A stretch of DNA of 64,000 nt, taken from assembly GCA_022828595.1 (NCBI GenBank), contig JAKGHH010000007.1:63972727-64036726 (forward strand). Reading direction: 5' to 3'. Position 1 is the stretch's first letter. Each line of letters begins with the position of its first letter. A model generated the notes under the pieces. It had not been told where the DNA came from. It ran no database searches and saw only the letters and a program-made list of their open reading frames with translations. Both the position numbers and the translations under genes were made by a program. Below, in pieces: positions 24,807-36,005 of the stretch. Source of the stretch: Nelumbo lutea (Eukaryota; Streptophyta; Magnoliopsida; Proteales; Nelumbonaceae).

Positions 24807-26988
24807 GAAATCCCCAAGAAAAGAGCCCGTGATACAGTTAATCCCACGTGTCTGTGGCATTACGACTTGGCCACATCAGTGTTGATCTTCGAATCACAAG
24901 GTTGGTAAAGGATGGTCCTTTGGATTTTCTAACTATAGAAGATCTTCCCACCTATGAGCCTTGCCTACATGGCAAGATGACGAAATGTCCATTTAACGGT
25001 AAGCTTGAAAGATGTATAGGCACACTTGACCTTATACATACTAATGTATGTGGTCCCCTGAGTGTTAGGACACGGAATCAACATGTGTACTTCATCACCT
25101 TCACCGATGATATTCACGATATGGTTGCGTGTACCTAATGAGACATAAGTCTGAATTCAGGGGACTACTTAAAGCCCTTCGATCAGATCGAGGTGGCAAG
25201 TATCTCTCTGACGAATTCAGGGACTACTGAAAGGACAATGGGGTAGTATCACAGTTAGCTCCTCCTGCTACACCACAACTTAACAGTGTTTCACAGAGGA
25301 GGAATAGGATCTTATTGGATATGGTCCGATCACTTCTCATACACTCAGAGTTACCCACATCCTTTTGGGGTTATGCATTATAGACTGCGATTTACATGCT
25401 GAATCGGGTTCCAACCAAATCGGTTACGAACACTCCATATGAACTTTGGACTGGAAAGAAACCAAGCGTCAGACATTTGAAGATTTGGGGTTGTCCAGAA
25501 CACGTTAAAAGAATGAGTGCGGACAAGTTGGAATCCAAGATCAGTCGTTGCCTATTTGTAGGCTACCCAGAAGGCTCTGTGGGTTACCTATTCTATGACT
25601 CAAGTGAGCAGAAGGTGTTCTGCAGTCGAAATGCACAGTTCTTGAAAATCGATTATATCTTGGACACCCATCGTTAGGAAATAGTTTTGATGAGGAGAGC
25701 TCAGGAGAAGTGGGAGATGTCCCACAAGTTCCAAGTAGTATGCAACTTAGAAGATCCACTCGAGTATCCAGGCCACCAGTCCATTATGGTTATGACTAGG
25801 ATAGTTACCTGGTGGAAACCTTGACTAGTGAGGAGGATCCCGTGACTTACGCGGAAGCTATGTTGGACATAGATTTTCAAAAGTGGGTGAAGGCAATGAG
25901 AGCAAAGATGGACTCAATGGAGACCAATGGAGTCTGGACTCTAGTAGATCCACCCTCCGAGGTAAAAGCAATCGGTTGCAAATGGATTTACAAGAGGAAG
26001 AAGGACCCCGATGGTAGAGTTGAGACCTTCAAAGCTCGTCTGGTGGCGAAAGGGTACACTCAAAAAGAGGGCATCGACTATGAGGAAACCTTTTCGCCTG
26101 TGGCCATCCTTAAATCCATTAGGATCCAGCTAGCTGTAGCAGTATACCACGATTATGAGATTTGGCAGATGGATATCAAAACTACATTCTTGAATGGAGA
26201 TCATACTAAAGATATTTATATGCAGCAACTGCAAGGCTTCATTGCTGCAGGTCAGGAAAACCTGCTATGTAAACTTAATAGATCCATTTATGGACTTAAG
26301 CAAGCTTCTAGAAGTTGGAACATCTGTTTTGACTCTGTTGCCAAATCGTTTGATTTCAAGTAGAATCTAGATGAACCCTATGTTTATAGGAAGTATAGTG
26401 GAGATAAGGTTACCTTCTTGGTTTTGTATGTAGATGACATTCTACTCATTGGGAATGACGTAGGAATGTTAACTACGGTGAAAGTATGGCTTTCACAGCA
26501 ATTCTCCACGATAGATCTTGGAGAAGCCTTCTATATACTGGGTCTTCGACTCTATTGAGATAGATCGAAGTAGATAATAGGATTATCCCAATCTACTTAC
26601 ATTGACAAAATAGTCAAAAGATACAACATGGAAAACTCCAAGAAAGGAAATGTTCCTTTCAGGCATGGAATCACTCTCTCCAAGAAGATGTCTCCCAAGA
26701 CTTCTGAGGAGATTGATGGCATGAAAGACGTTCCCTATGCCTCTGACATAGGGAGCATCGCCGTGCTGTGCACTCGTCTTGACATTGCTCAGGTAGTGAG
26801 TGTAGTAAGTACCTTCAAAGGACAAAAGAGTTTTGTCTGGTATTCGACGATAGCTCACTACAGATCCAAGGGTATACAGATGCCGATTTTCAGTCGGATC
26901 CAGATGATAGAAAGTCTACATCTGAATATGTTTTCACGATAGGATTGTGTGTTGTTTGCTGGAAAAGCAGCAAACAGGGGTCCACTAC

Positions 26989-28532
26989 TGGTGGGTGCCG
27001 AACCCAACCAAAGATAAAAGTCTTTCTCTGGGTTAATAGTTTGCAGATAGTGATGAGCAATGTCATTCTCCACAGGGATTGGGTGGATTTATTTCCAAGT
27101 ATATGGATTAAGGGGGGTTGTAAAGCTAACTAAAATAAGAAAATAATAGAAAATAATAGAAAACAAAGATTAAATCGATGGGAGATGGCTTCCGGTTGAA
27201 GGGACAAGTTCAGCTTTGATTAGTAGAATTGATCCTTGATGCAAAGATAGATTCATATGCTTATGAATAAATTGTGTTATAGCTATTAACAAGCTCTAAC
27301 AGCCAGCCTCTACTCTTATTATTCGACAACCAAAACAAGCTCTTTGATTGCTTCCCTTATTAATAGTCTGTCCAAAACAAGCTCTTAGAATTTAACCTAT
27401 TAATAGCATTAAGAGGGGAGAGACCCAATTCTGGTTAGCGATCTCACAAGCTCGGATCGTTTAAACCAGATCAAATATTTTTCTAACATAGATCGAAAAC
27501 TTTTTTTGCAATCAATTTATGTTCGTTGCCACCATGATCGAGCCCACCAATCATATACGAAACTGGAGGTTCAATCGGCCATGGATTATTTCCATTGAAT
27601 GAGCAAGGGGCCCTTCTTGCTTAATCAACAAAAATAATCCTCAGTTAATTCATAGAAAACATATGAATACCCTTAAATAATGAACTGAAATAAAAATCAA
27701 TTAGATCTCACAATGCTTACAAAATCAAGGCTTCCCTAACTCTTCAACCAGAAAAAAAAAAACTTACAGACACTTCATGATGAAAATGCAGCTTCTAAGA
27801 TGAGAAAGGGGGGGTGAACTCTTGCTTCTTCCTCCTTGGTTGCTGATTTCCCTCTCTGAAGACTGAAGCTCTCTTGGAGGAATTGATGCCTTGGGTGCTG
27901 GTCCGCCCCCCCTTTATATAGATTTGGGGAGAGGGCAGCTCTCTCCAACTCCCTTAAGGAGATTATCCTCAAACTGGAAAGTCCTAGTCTAATTTGAACT
28001 TATCCTATCTAACTCTTATCTCTTATCTTTATAGGATTACAATTAGAGAATTTAAATCTGATAAAACTCTTTTATTGAGATTACATTCAACTTCTATTCT
28101 AATGGAACTCTTGGATCTTGAATTTGAACTAGGCTTCTTTAACAATTCAGGCTTGCTTCAAGACTTCTCTGCGAAATGGGTTTCAGCTTGTGAAATGGGC
28201 CTTGCTATGAAATTGCTCTGACTTTGGGCCCGAATTCATTTTCGATGCGGACCGGTTCTGCCAAAACCCAAAACATCAAAGTTGTGAGCATTTTCCTTAT
28301 CTTTCTAGTGATTCTTGAAATATCCAAATCGGAGTCCGGAATTCAGAGTTATGTCTATATCACTGATCAGTGCCGAAACTGTGCAAAAACATCCGATTAG
28401 CCTTGTTTTCTTCCAATCGCCTTTTGCTTGCCCTGAATCGAAATACAAGAGTAATGAGTCCAATTAGGTACCAATTAAGTGTAAAATACTGAATATTAAG
28501 GGATAAACATATGACAAATTTTATTCTTATCA
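26989..28532 (-). mobile_element. Solo LTR, subfamily A copy 1 (1544 bp), TSD ACTAC
   Basis: Element sense TGATAAGAATAAAATTTGTC...GGCACCCACCA, with TG...CA ends. Flanked by ACTAC on both sides (26984-26988 and 28533-28537), and the RNase H frame of copia IV resumes after it. No internal region is present, so it is the product of LTR-LTR recombination of a full element. TATA box at 27912-27920 on the minus strand. The other copy is 47167-48704. Confidence 0.92.
27912..27920 (-). promoter_or_regulatory. TATA box of solo LTR A1
   Basis: TATATAAAG followed by a G-run in element sense, identical in LTR A2 (47776-47784). Confidence 0.6.
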
Positions 28533-28912
28533 ACTACAAACTCCACGAGTGAGTCCGAGTACATTGCATCAAGAGAGACTGCCAAATAAGCCGTGTGGAT
28601 GAAGAAGTTCGATAACGAGTTTCGAGTAATTCCGTCCAGCACATCACCCATCCCGTTGTTGTGTGACAACAATGGAGCCATTGCTCAGGCTAAGGAGCCA
28701 CGAGCCCACTCGAAGTCGAAGCACATCGAGAGGAAGTACCACGTACTGCGGGAGATTGTTGGTAGAGGGGACGTCCTGATTTAGAAGGTAGCATCAACGG
28801 AAAATGTAGCAGACCCATTGATGAAGCCACTATCACAGAAAGTGTTTGAGAAACACGTGGAAAGCATGGGACTCTGGCTTGTACCTGATTGGACCTAAGT
28901 GCAAGTGGGAGC

Positions 28913-30847
28913 TGTTGGACAGTTTTGTATGCCCTTAGCTTCAATCAGAATGATGTACTTTATGAGTTTATTGTAAATGAATAAAAGTGCATATTTGATT
29001 CATGTTCCCTTGGTATGTTTCTGTGTAATACCCTTAAACTGGACACTTAATGAGACTCATGTTAGTTTAGAATGTTCACAGTCAGTGGGTCGGTCTGGGG
29101 AGACCTATCCTGATAAGGCTGACACTGTTGTGCCACCAAGTCGGTTGGGGTGGCCTGTCTCAGCTGCCAGGGTGAGACCCTAGGCACATACAGTGTAGGA
29201 TTAATTGAATCTTTGAACTGGACTAGATTTCCAATATTGCCCTGGACCTTGGAGATTGATGTGCAAAAACTGGAAAATTACACCCAACCCCTAGACTCGA
29301 TTATGATACTGCACTAGGTGTCAAATTGGGCTGTCTTTGAAGTACCAATCAGTGAGATCCTTAGCGGGGGTCAAAACCGGGGTATGTTGGGACAGTCTGA
29401 GAATTTCATCTGAATGGGTGATCATAGTGACAGGATCAGCCCCTTTGTCGGATAAAGGTAATGATCGGGGATAAACTCTGACTAATGGAAACCAAGACTT
29501 CCGGCAACCGATTTCAATCGTTGAGATTTGTTTCGCAAAATATATTTTATGTGAGATATAAAAGTATATATATTATGGTTTCAAATTGATTTGCAAAAGG
29601 TTTTAATTCCCGGGATTCATATAAGCAAAGAGTGCAACACTATTCCTTGCAGCCAAGGGAGAGGTCCTCTCTTGTCGGGCAGTGTATGATCATTATGGGC
29701 TGAGAGGTTAAGTGTAAGACCATTGAGGATAATACCTGATGGACTAATCTTGCATTTACCCACAGTCCCTGGGTGTTATAAGGTGGCTTGGCCCAATGAC
29801 CACTTGTTGGGCCCATAGAGCCCATTTGATGGGTTTTAGGGGGTACACTGTCCATAATAATGTATTCGGCCAAGCCTTCTAACAAAGGCTGGGCCGAACC
29901 CATGTGGCTGATGTGTAGATCAATGCTTGGGTGCCACGCCATACAAGGAAGCCGAACTGGGCAATAGATAGGAAGGTTAAGTGAGCACATAAGCTTAATG
30001 GGCCTAAAGCCCATTTCGAACTAGGCTATTTAATTAGTTAATTATGGGGCAAATTCTGAGATAGATTAGCAGATAGGATAGGGTCTTGACTCTATCAACT
30101 CAGAGAGTCTAGATCTGAATCACATTCAAATCTAGAAACCTCATAATGAGATTAGGAGAAGTTAATCTAATTTGCAGATAAGATAAGGGTTTATCCTTAT
30201 CACTTGAAGAGAAGGCTGATACAAATATGGTTTGGATAAGCAGCTCCTAATTGGATTAGGAGCTGATCCTTTGGGGTTACAAGAAAAGGAAGGGGCAGCA
30301 ACCTTTGGTAGAGATTATTCACATCCTTTTGAGTGCTGAAAAACACAGAAGAAAGAATCCAGCAATCCTATAGAATTCTTTCTTGCCGCCTCCTTGTTCT
30401 TGCCGCACAGTTTGCCAGTTCGATCTCCAATTGTGGGAGAAGTCAAGATTCGATTTTGACATCAGTTCTTTGAGAAGAATTGATAGGAAGTTGTGCTCAC
30501 ATGCCATTCTATTGTATCTTGCGAAGAACAGAATTCTTGGAGAGAACACTGCTGATTCTACTCCATCCTACACAGCGCCATCTTCAGTTGTAGCAGTCTT
30601 TGGATCATTCCTTTGGCGTGAACACCTTCGTTGGGAGATATTATTTCTCCATATCGGGAATAGTCCTCTCCTATTGCTTTTGTTCAGATCTAGTTCAGTT
30701 TATGGTTCAAGATTGATCCTTGAAAATATGGTTTTCTAAAATAGGGAATACGTTTCCCTGTCGAAAGGGAGAGAAATTTTTTTTTGAAATTCACCCCTTT
30801 ATTCCGCAAGATTTGGGCGTCCATACGATGGATCTCTCATCCCTTCA
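28913..30847 (+). repeat. 3' LTR of copia IV (1935 bp)
   Basis: TGTTGGACAG...ATCCCTTCA after the polypurine tract. The right flank, CTTTAATCC at 30848, is gag of element V, so IV lies inside V. Very similar to LTR VII (40693) over the first 500 bases. Confidence 0.9.
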
Positions 30848-33800
30848 CTTTAATCCAATCATAATGAAGTACTATATGAACAAGCTAAATGTCAGCGTAC
30901 AGGAGCTCAGCAATATGTTGCAGAGGGCCGAGGATTTGATTAAAAACGATGAACCTGTGGTTATGCTTGCTGAAGCTAGCAAATTGGGCAAGAAAAGAGG
31001 AAGGCAAAGATGCTCTAGAAGAAAGCTGCCAAACCCAAGAAGGAGAAGAAAGACAGGGTTATGCATGTAACCCTGTGGTTATGCGTGTGGTTATGCGTGT
31101 CACTTCTACAAACAGACCAGCCACTAGAAGAGGAATTGTCCTCAATACCTAGAATCCAAGAAAGGTAATTTTGAATCTTGTGTCATAGAAACCAGTTTAT
31201 TGGTGGCTTCTGCGTCCTAGTGTATTGACTCTGGGGCTTTAACTCATGCGTGTAACTCACTGCAGGGGTTCAAGGTAAGCAGAAGGTTGAATGAAGGTGA
31301 AGTGATGCTCTACTTGGGGACTTCTGCAAGTGTTGCAGCTACAACAATAGGAACCGTAGAGTTATTTTCTAGAGAATAATCCATTGTACTTAAAGATTGT
31401 CTTTTTGTGCAAAATTTAAGAAGAAATTTGATTTTTGTCTCAAAACTGTGTGCAGATGGATATTTTGTCTTTTTCAGTAATACGATTACTATTAAAACAA
31501 ATAACAGATTTATCGCATACAAAGTGATAGCTATAAATATATAACTCTAGCAAGTGTACTAGTTATCAAGTAGTATAATAATATCGTTCCCACGGGGATT
31601 TAACAAAATAAGTTATCAGAATCACAGTTTTCCCAAATTATTTGGACAATCAAAATTTAGGATTTGAGCAAGAATTACTGAAAATAAAAACTGGAACAAA
31701 GAAAATAAAAACAAGGGTGATCACTAATCGAATATGCAAATGATGGAATCACTAGGACTTTTGGTGCACCTAACCAATGTGATGAATATTGATGGGTCCG
31801 ATTATCCAAGACTAATTGTCATTCCCATAAGCTGAGATTTTCCCAAATTTATTTAATATTCTCTCTCGAGATATACTAAACCTACACCCATCAGGTAACC
31901 CTTCGATCTCTCGAGTAGAGCTCTCAAGATGGAAGTGCGTTAAGTCCAAGAAAACCATTAAATTCAGATGAATCATGTATATATATCTCTATATACCATT
32001 CAATTCACACTATGAATTATTCTGTCAATTATGTGAATTCCTCTCTCAATTCATTCACAAAATCCAAATCAATTAAGAGGTGGCCAAGCTCTTAATTGCA
32101 TTAAGCACAATAATTCATAGAGTATATGGAAATCACAATCTTGGATAAATCAAGAAGATAAAAATATATTCATTAACATGGTTAGGCTTTCCATAACCCT
32201 AGCAAGAAACAAATCAGTTCATGATGGAAGAATTAAAGCAAACAAAGGGGAAGAAAGAACTCTTGAATTTGCCCATGGTGCTGAGATCTCCTCTTCTTGC
32301 CGCCACCTTCTTCTTGAAGTTTCTTGAATTCTTGAACACTTCTTGACTGATTGCTCATTGCTTCTTGATTCAAATCAGAAATTGACTGATTCAGTGATCA
32401 AATGATCCTCAAGCTGGTCCGCCCCCTCCTTCTTATAGATTAAAGGGGAGAGGGTGGTTTCCTACTTTCTCTTGAAGTTGATCTTTACAAGAAATAGAAA
32501 GTCCTTTCCTAATTCTAACCCTATCTCTTTATCTCTTGAACCCGATCCCTTTTCCACTCTAATATTACATCAAAATTTTAGATCTAGAAGGATTCTTCTT
32601 AGTTTCTTGTTCTTGGATTTGTAATAGGCCTCCTCTGCGAATTGGGCTTCAACCAGGCTTCTCTGTGAGTTGAGTTTTAGATGCGGATTGGGCCTTCCTA
32701 CGAAATTGCCCCGACTTCGGGCCTAGATTTGACTTCGATGTAGGCCGAATTTGTGAAAGCCCAAAGCATGAAAGTTGTGGATTTTTATCTTATCTTTCCA
32801 GTGGATCTTGAATCAGCCCATTCAGAGTTCGGAGACGCGAGTTAGACCCAGATCACTAAACGATGTTGAAACTGTGAAAAATCAACCGATTTGTCTTTCT
32901 TTGCTCTTGATGCCTTCTTTCAAACCCTGGACCAAAATACAAGATATATGTGTCCAATTAGATGCTAATTTAGTATAAAAGACAAAATAATTGGGAATAA
33001 AAATATGATAAATTCTACTCTCATCAAGAATGGTCTCTATGTTCTACATCCTTCTCTAGAAACTAACATAGCCGAAACTACGTCGGCTGATATCCCCAAG
33101 AAAAGAGTACGTGATACAGTTAATCCCACGTGCCTATGGCATTACCGACTTGGCCATATTGGTATTGACCGAATCACAAGACTGGTAAAGAATGATCCTT
33201 TGGATTTTCTAACTGTAAAAGATCTTCCCACTTGTGAGCCTTGCCTTCAGAGTAAGATGACAAAACGGCCATTTAATGGTAAGCCTGAAGATGTATACAC
33301 ACGCTTGACCTTATACATACTAATGTATGTGGTCCCCTGAGTGTTTGGACCCGTAACCAGCACATGTACTTTGTTACATTTACCGATGATTATTCTCGGT
33401 ATGGTTACATGTACCTAATGAGACATAAGTCTGAATCATTTGAAAAGTTCAAAGAATTCAGACAAGAGGTCGAGAAAAAGTTAAGGAGACAAATCAAGGT
33501 CCTTCGATTAGATCGAGGAGGCGAATTCAGGGACTACTTGAAGGTCAACGGATTAGTATCATTGTTGGCTCCTTCTGCTACACCACAACTTAACAGTGTT
33601 TCAGAGAGGAGGAATAAGACCTTATTGGATATGGTCCGATCACTTCTCATCCATTCAAAGTTACCCACGTCCTTTTGGGGATACGCATTAGAGACTGCGA
33701 TATACGTGCTGAACTAGGTTTCAACCAAATCAGTTCCGAAGACTCCCTATGAGCTTTGGACAGGAAAGAAACAAAGTGTATGACACTTGAAGATTTGGGG

Positions 33801-34082
33801 TTGTCCAGCACATGTTAAAAGAATGAGTCAGGACAAGTTGGAATCCAAGATCAGCCGTTGCGTTTTTTTAGGCTACCCAGAAGGCTCTGTAGGTTACCTA
33901 TTATATGACCCAACTGAGCAGAAGGTGTTCTGCAGTCGAAATGCACAATTCTTGGAAAATGATTACATTTTGGACAATCATTATCAGGAAATTGTTCTTG
34001 ATGAGGAGAGCTTGGATGTAGTGGGAGGTGTCCTACAAGTTCTAAGTAGTGACCAACTTAGAAGATCTAACCGGGTATCTAG
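30848..34082 (+). pseudogene. gag-pol: Copia V: gag 3' part to integrase, split by LTR B2
   Basis: Enters in gag at a motif equivalent to NMNKLNVSVQEL and continues with the lysine-rich region, a knuckle with Cys2 replaced by Tyr (CHFYKQ, about 31098), and protease IDSGA with TAG in place of the preceding Trp (31218-31220). After the insertion (31525-33026) it resumes with ENGLYVLHPSLETN... by homology, the HHCC finger LWHYRLGH/CEPC, a one-base deletion near 33290, and integrase core LDRGGEFRDY, which lacks a few residues. The Glu of SERRNKT is kept. It ends in the VSS region at 34082, where LTR VI starts. A 12-base unit (GGTTATGCGTGT) is repeated at about 31077-31100, lengthening the linker before the knuckle. 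Confidence 0.85.
31525..33026 (-). mobile_element. Subfamily B LTR copy 2 (1502 bp) inside copia V
   Basis: Element sense TGATGAGAGTAGAATTTATC...TATAGCTATCA. It interrupts copia V between the motifs RFIAY and ENGLYV. Flanks are CAAAG (left) and AGAAT (right): no target-site duplication, and about six bases of the host copia are missing. The end motif CTAGCAAGTGTACTAG and the stretch TATCGTTCCCAC also occur in the LTR at 62699, supporting a Gypsy origin. Confidence 0.85.
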
Positions 34083-35185
34083 TGTTAGATAGTTTTGTAT
34101 GCCCTTAGCTTCAATCCAATTTGATGTACTTTTGACATTTATGGTAAATAAATAAAGTGCATGTTTGGTTCATGTTGTTTGGTATAATTCTGTGTAAGAC
34201 CCTAAAACTAGACACTTATAGAGACTTGTGTTAGTTTTAAATGTTCACACCCATTAGATAAGTCTGGGGAGATTTATCCTGCCAAGACTGATACTAGTGT
34301 GCCACCAAGTGTTGGGATGGCCTATCTCGGTCACCAGGGTAAGACCCGATGCACATGCAGCATGGGATTACTTGAATCCTTGAACCGGACCAGATTTACA
34401 GTATTGCCCTGGACCTTGGAGACAGATGGGCAAAATTGGAAAGTTACACCTGACCCCTAGACTCGATTATGACATTTCACTAGGTGTCGAATCGGGCTAT
34501 CTTCGATATGTCAATCAGTGAGATCCTTAGCGGGGGTCAAAACCTGGGCATGTTGGGGCAGTCTGAAAATTCATCTGAGTGAATGATCATAGTGATAGGA
34601 TCAGCCCCTTTGTCGAACAATGGTAATAATCGGGAATGCACTCTCTCTGATGGAAACCAAACTGTCGGTAGTTGATTTCAACCATTAGAATTTTTTTTTG
34701 CAAAATTAATATATATATGTATATGTACGGTTTCAAAAGATTTGCAAAAGGTTTTAATTCCCGGGATCCATATGAGTAGAGAGTGCGGCACTGTTCCTTG
34801 CACCCGAGGGAGAGGTCTTCTCTTGTCGGGCCGTGCTAGATATTAAGGGCTGATAGGTTAAGTGTAAGACCATTTAGGATAATACCTGATGGGTTAATCT
34901 TGCACCTGCCCACAGTCCCTAGGTTTATATAAGATAGGTTGGCATAGGGACCACTTAATGTAAGTGTTGGGCCCATAGGGTTCATGTGATGGGCTTAGGG
35001 GTTCACTGAGTTTTTCAGGGAATTCGGCACGGCTTGTAATAAAGGCTGGGCCGAACCCATGTGGCTGGTCTGTAGATCAATGCTTGGGTCCCACGCCATA
35101 CAAAGAATCCCAACTGGGCAGCAGATTAGAAACTAGTTAAACACTAAACAGTTAATGGGCCAAAAGTCCATTTCGAGCTATGCTG
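34083..35185 (+). repeat. Truncated 5' LTR of copia VI
   Basis: TGTTAGATAGTTTTGTATGCC at its start, collinear with LTR VIII for about 1.1 kb. At CTGATGG it jumps into leader sequence, losing the last 850 bp or so of the LTR and the PBS. The junction has a short GAT overlap. Confidence 0.85.
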
Positions 35186-36005
35186 ATGGAGAAATCGCTT
35201 TCTACGATTTGTAGTTTGTGAAATTGCAACCCTAGTGATTAACCTCTGTTTGGCAGGTGGTGCGAATAGTCCATAGTTGATTTGTGACTGCTTAAAATCA
35301 AAATTATTAATTTCAGATCTTTCATGAATTAATTCTTGAATTGAAAATCAGTTTTGGACCATTTTGGACCAGATTTGACCAAAACTGTTTGAACCAAATC
35401 TGGGGTTCGAAGGGGACTGCTTTTCTGTCCATTCTTCTCACACTTGCTGTTCCAAATCTGATAAATTACAGGGGTTAATTCGGCCCAACCCAGTTTTAAA
35501 AGGTTAAAACTGCAAAAGCCCACTCTTGTGAGAAAAGTTGTATGGGCCGAACTACTAACTGCAAATTCGGCCCATACACCTAGTAGACATTAAGCACTTG
35601 GCCCATGAAGACTCGTTAGTGGATCAACTCTTCCTTTACATGTGATGTTTGGATGTTTGATGTGCTGCGACCATGGGCCATAAGCACTTGGCCCATGAAG
35701 ACTCATTAGTGGCTCTTGCGCGCACCATGGCTGAATGCACAACATTGCCATGGTGTCCCTTAAGGTCATTGGATGACCCCTCCTTGCTTGGTGGGCCCCA
35801 CAACCCTGAAAAGGGATGCGTACGGAACCCCTAGCCAATTAAGGCCCACCAGAAATCTGACTTTATGAAAGTCAATGGGAGGCACTTTGGTTTGACCTAA
35901 AATTAGAACTAGGGCGTAATTTAGTTCCCTCCAGCAAATATGAGTGCATGTGATAGGGAGATCCATATGATGGACTCTCTAACGTCTTTACTGTTTTATC
36001 AGAAA
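35186..36005 (+). other. Shortened leader of copia VI
   Basis: Corresponds to the first half of the leader of II/III, then jumps at about 35982 to the bases just before gag. The conserved hairpin is at 35722-35756 (one end pair altered). A 29-base piece (GCACTTGGCCCATGAAGACT and following) occurs at 35594-35622 and again at 35684-35712. The first copy replaces about 120 bp of normal leader, as in filler DNA at a repaired break. Confidence 0.75.

Larger units (their letters stand above)
24807..28898 (+). pseudogene. pol: Copia IV pol (integrase-RT-RNase H)
   Basis: Begins PKKRARDTVNPTCLWHY; a missing base there breaks the HHCC finger, and one Cys of CEPC is Tyr (PTYEPC). The first catalytic Asp of integrase is Asn (HTNVCGPL), about 75 bp are lost before SDRGGKY, and the catalytic Glu is Gln (SVSQRRNR), so the DDE triad is destroyed. 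RT follows (25812-26860) with intact YVDD at 26427-26438 and a TAG at 26361-26363. RNase H is interrupted at 26988/28533 by a solo LTR, continues with CDNNGAIAQAKEPRAHSK and ends PDWT-stop at 28898. Confidence 0.88.
24807..30847 (+). mobile_element. Ty1/Copia element IV, 3' part
   Basis: Starts abruptly in the GAG-pre-integrase region next to LTR III and runs through integrase, RT, RNase H (split by solo LTR A1), polypurine tract (28899-28912) and a full 3' LTR. 5' LTR, leader and gag are absent. Confidence 0.85.

Noticed and set aside
28496..28944. Minus-strand ORFs at the right end of solo LTR A1
   Set aside because: They overlap the RNase H coding remnant on the other strand and cross an insertion boundary by chance.
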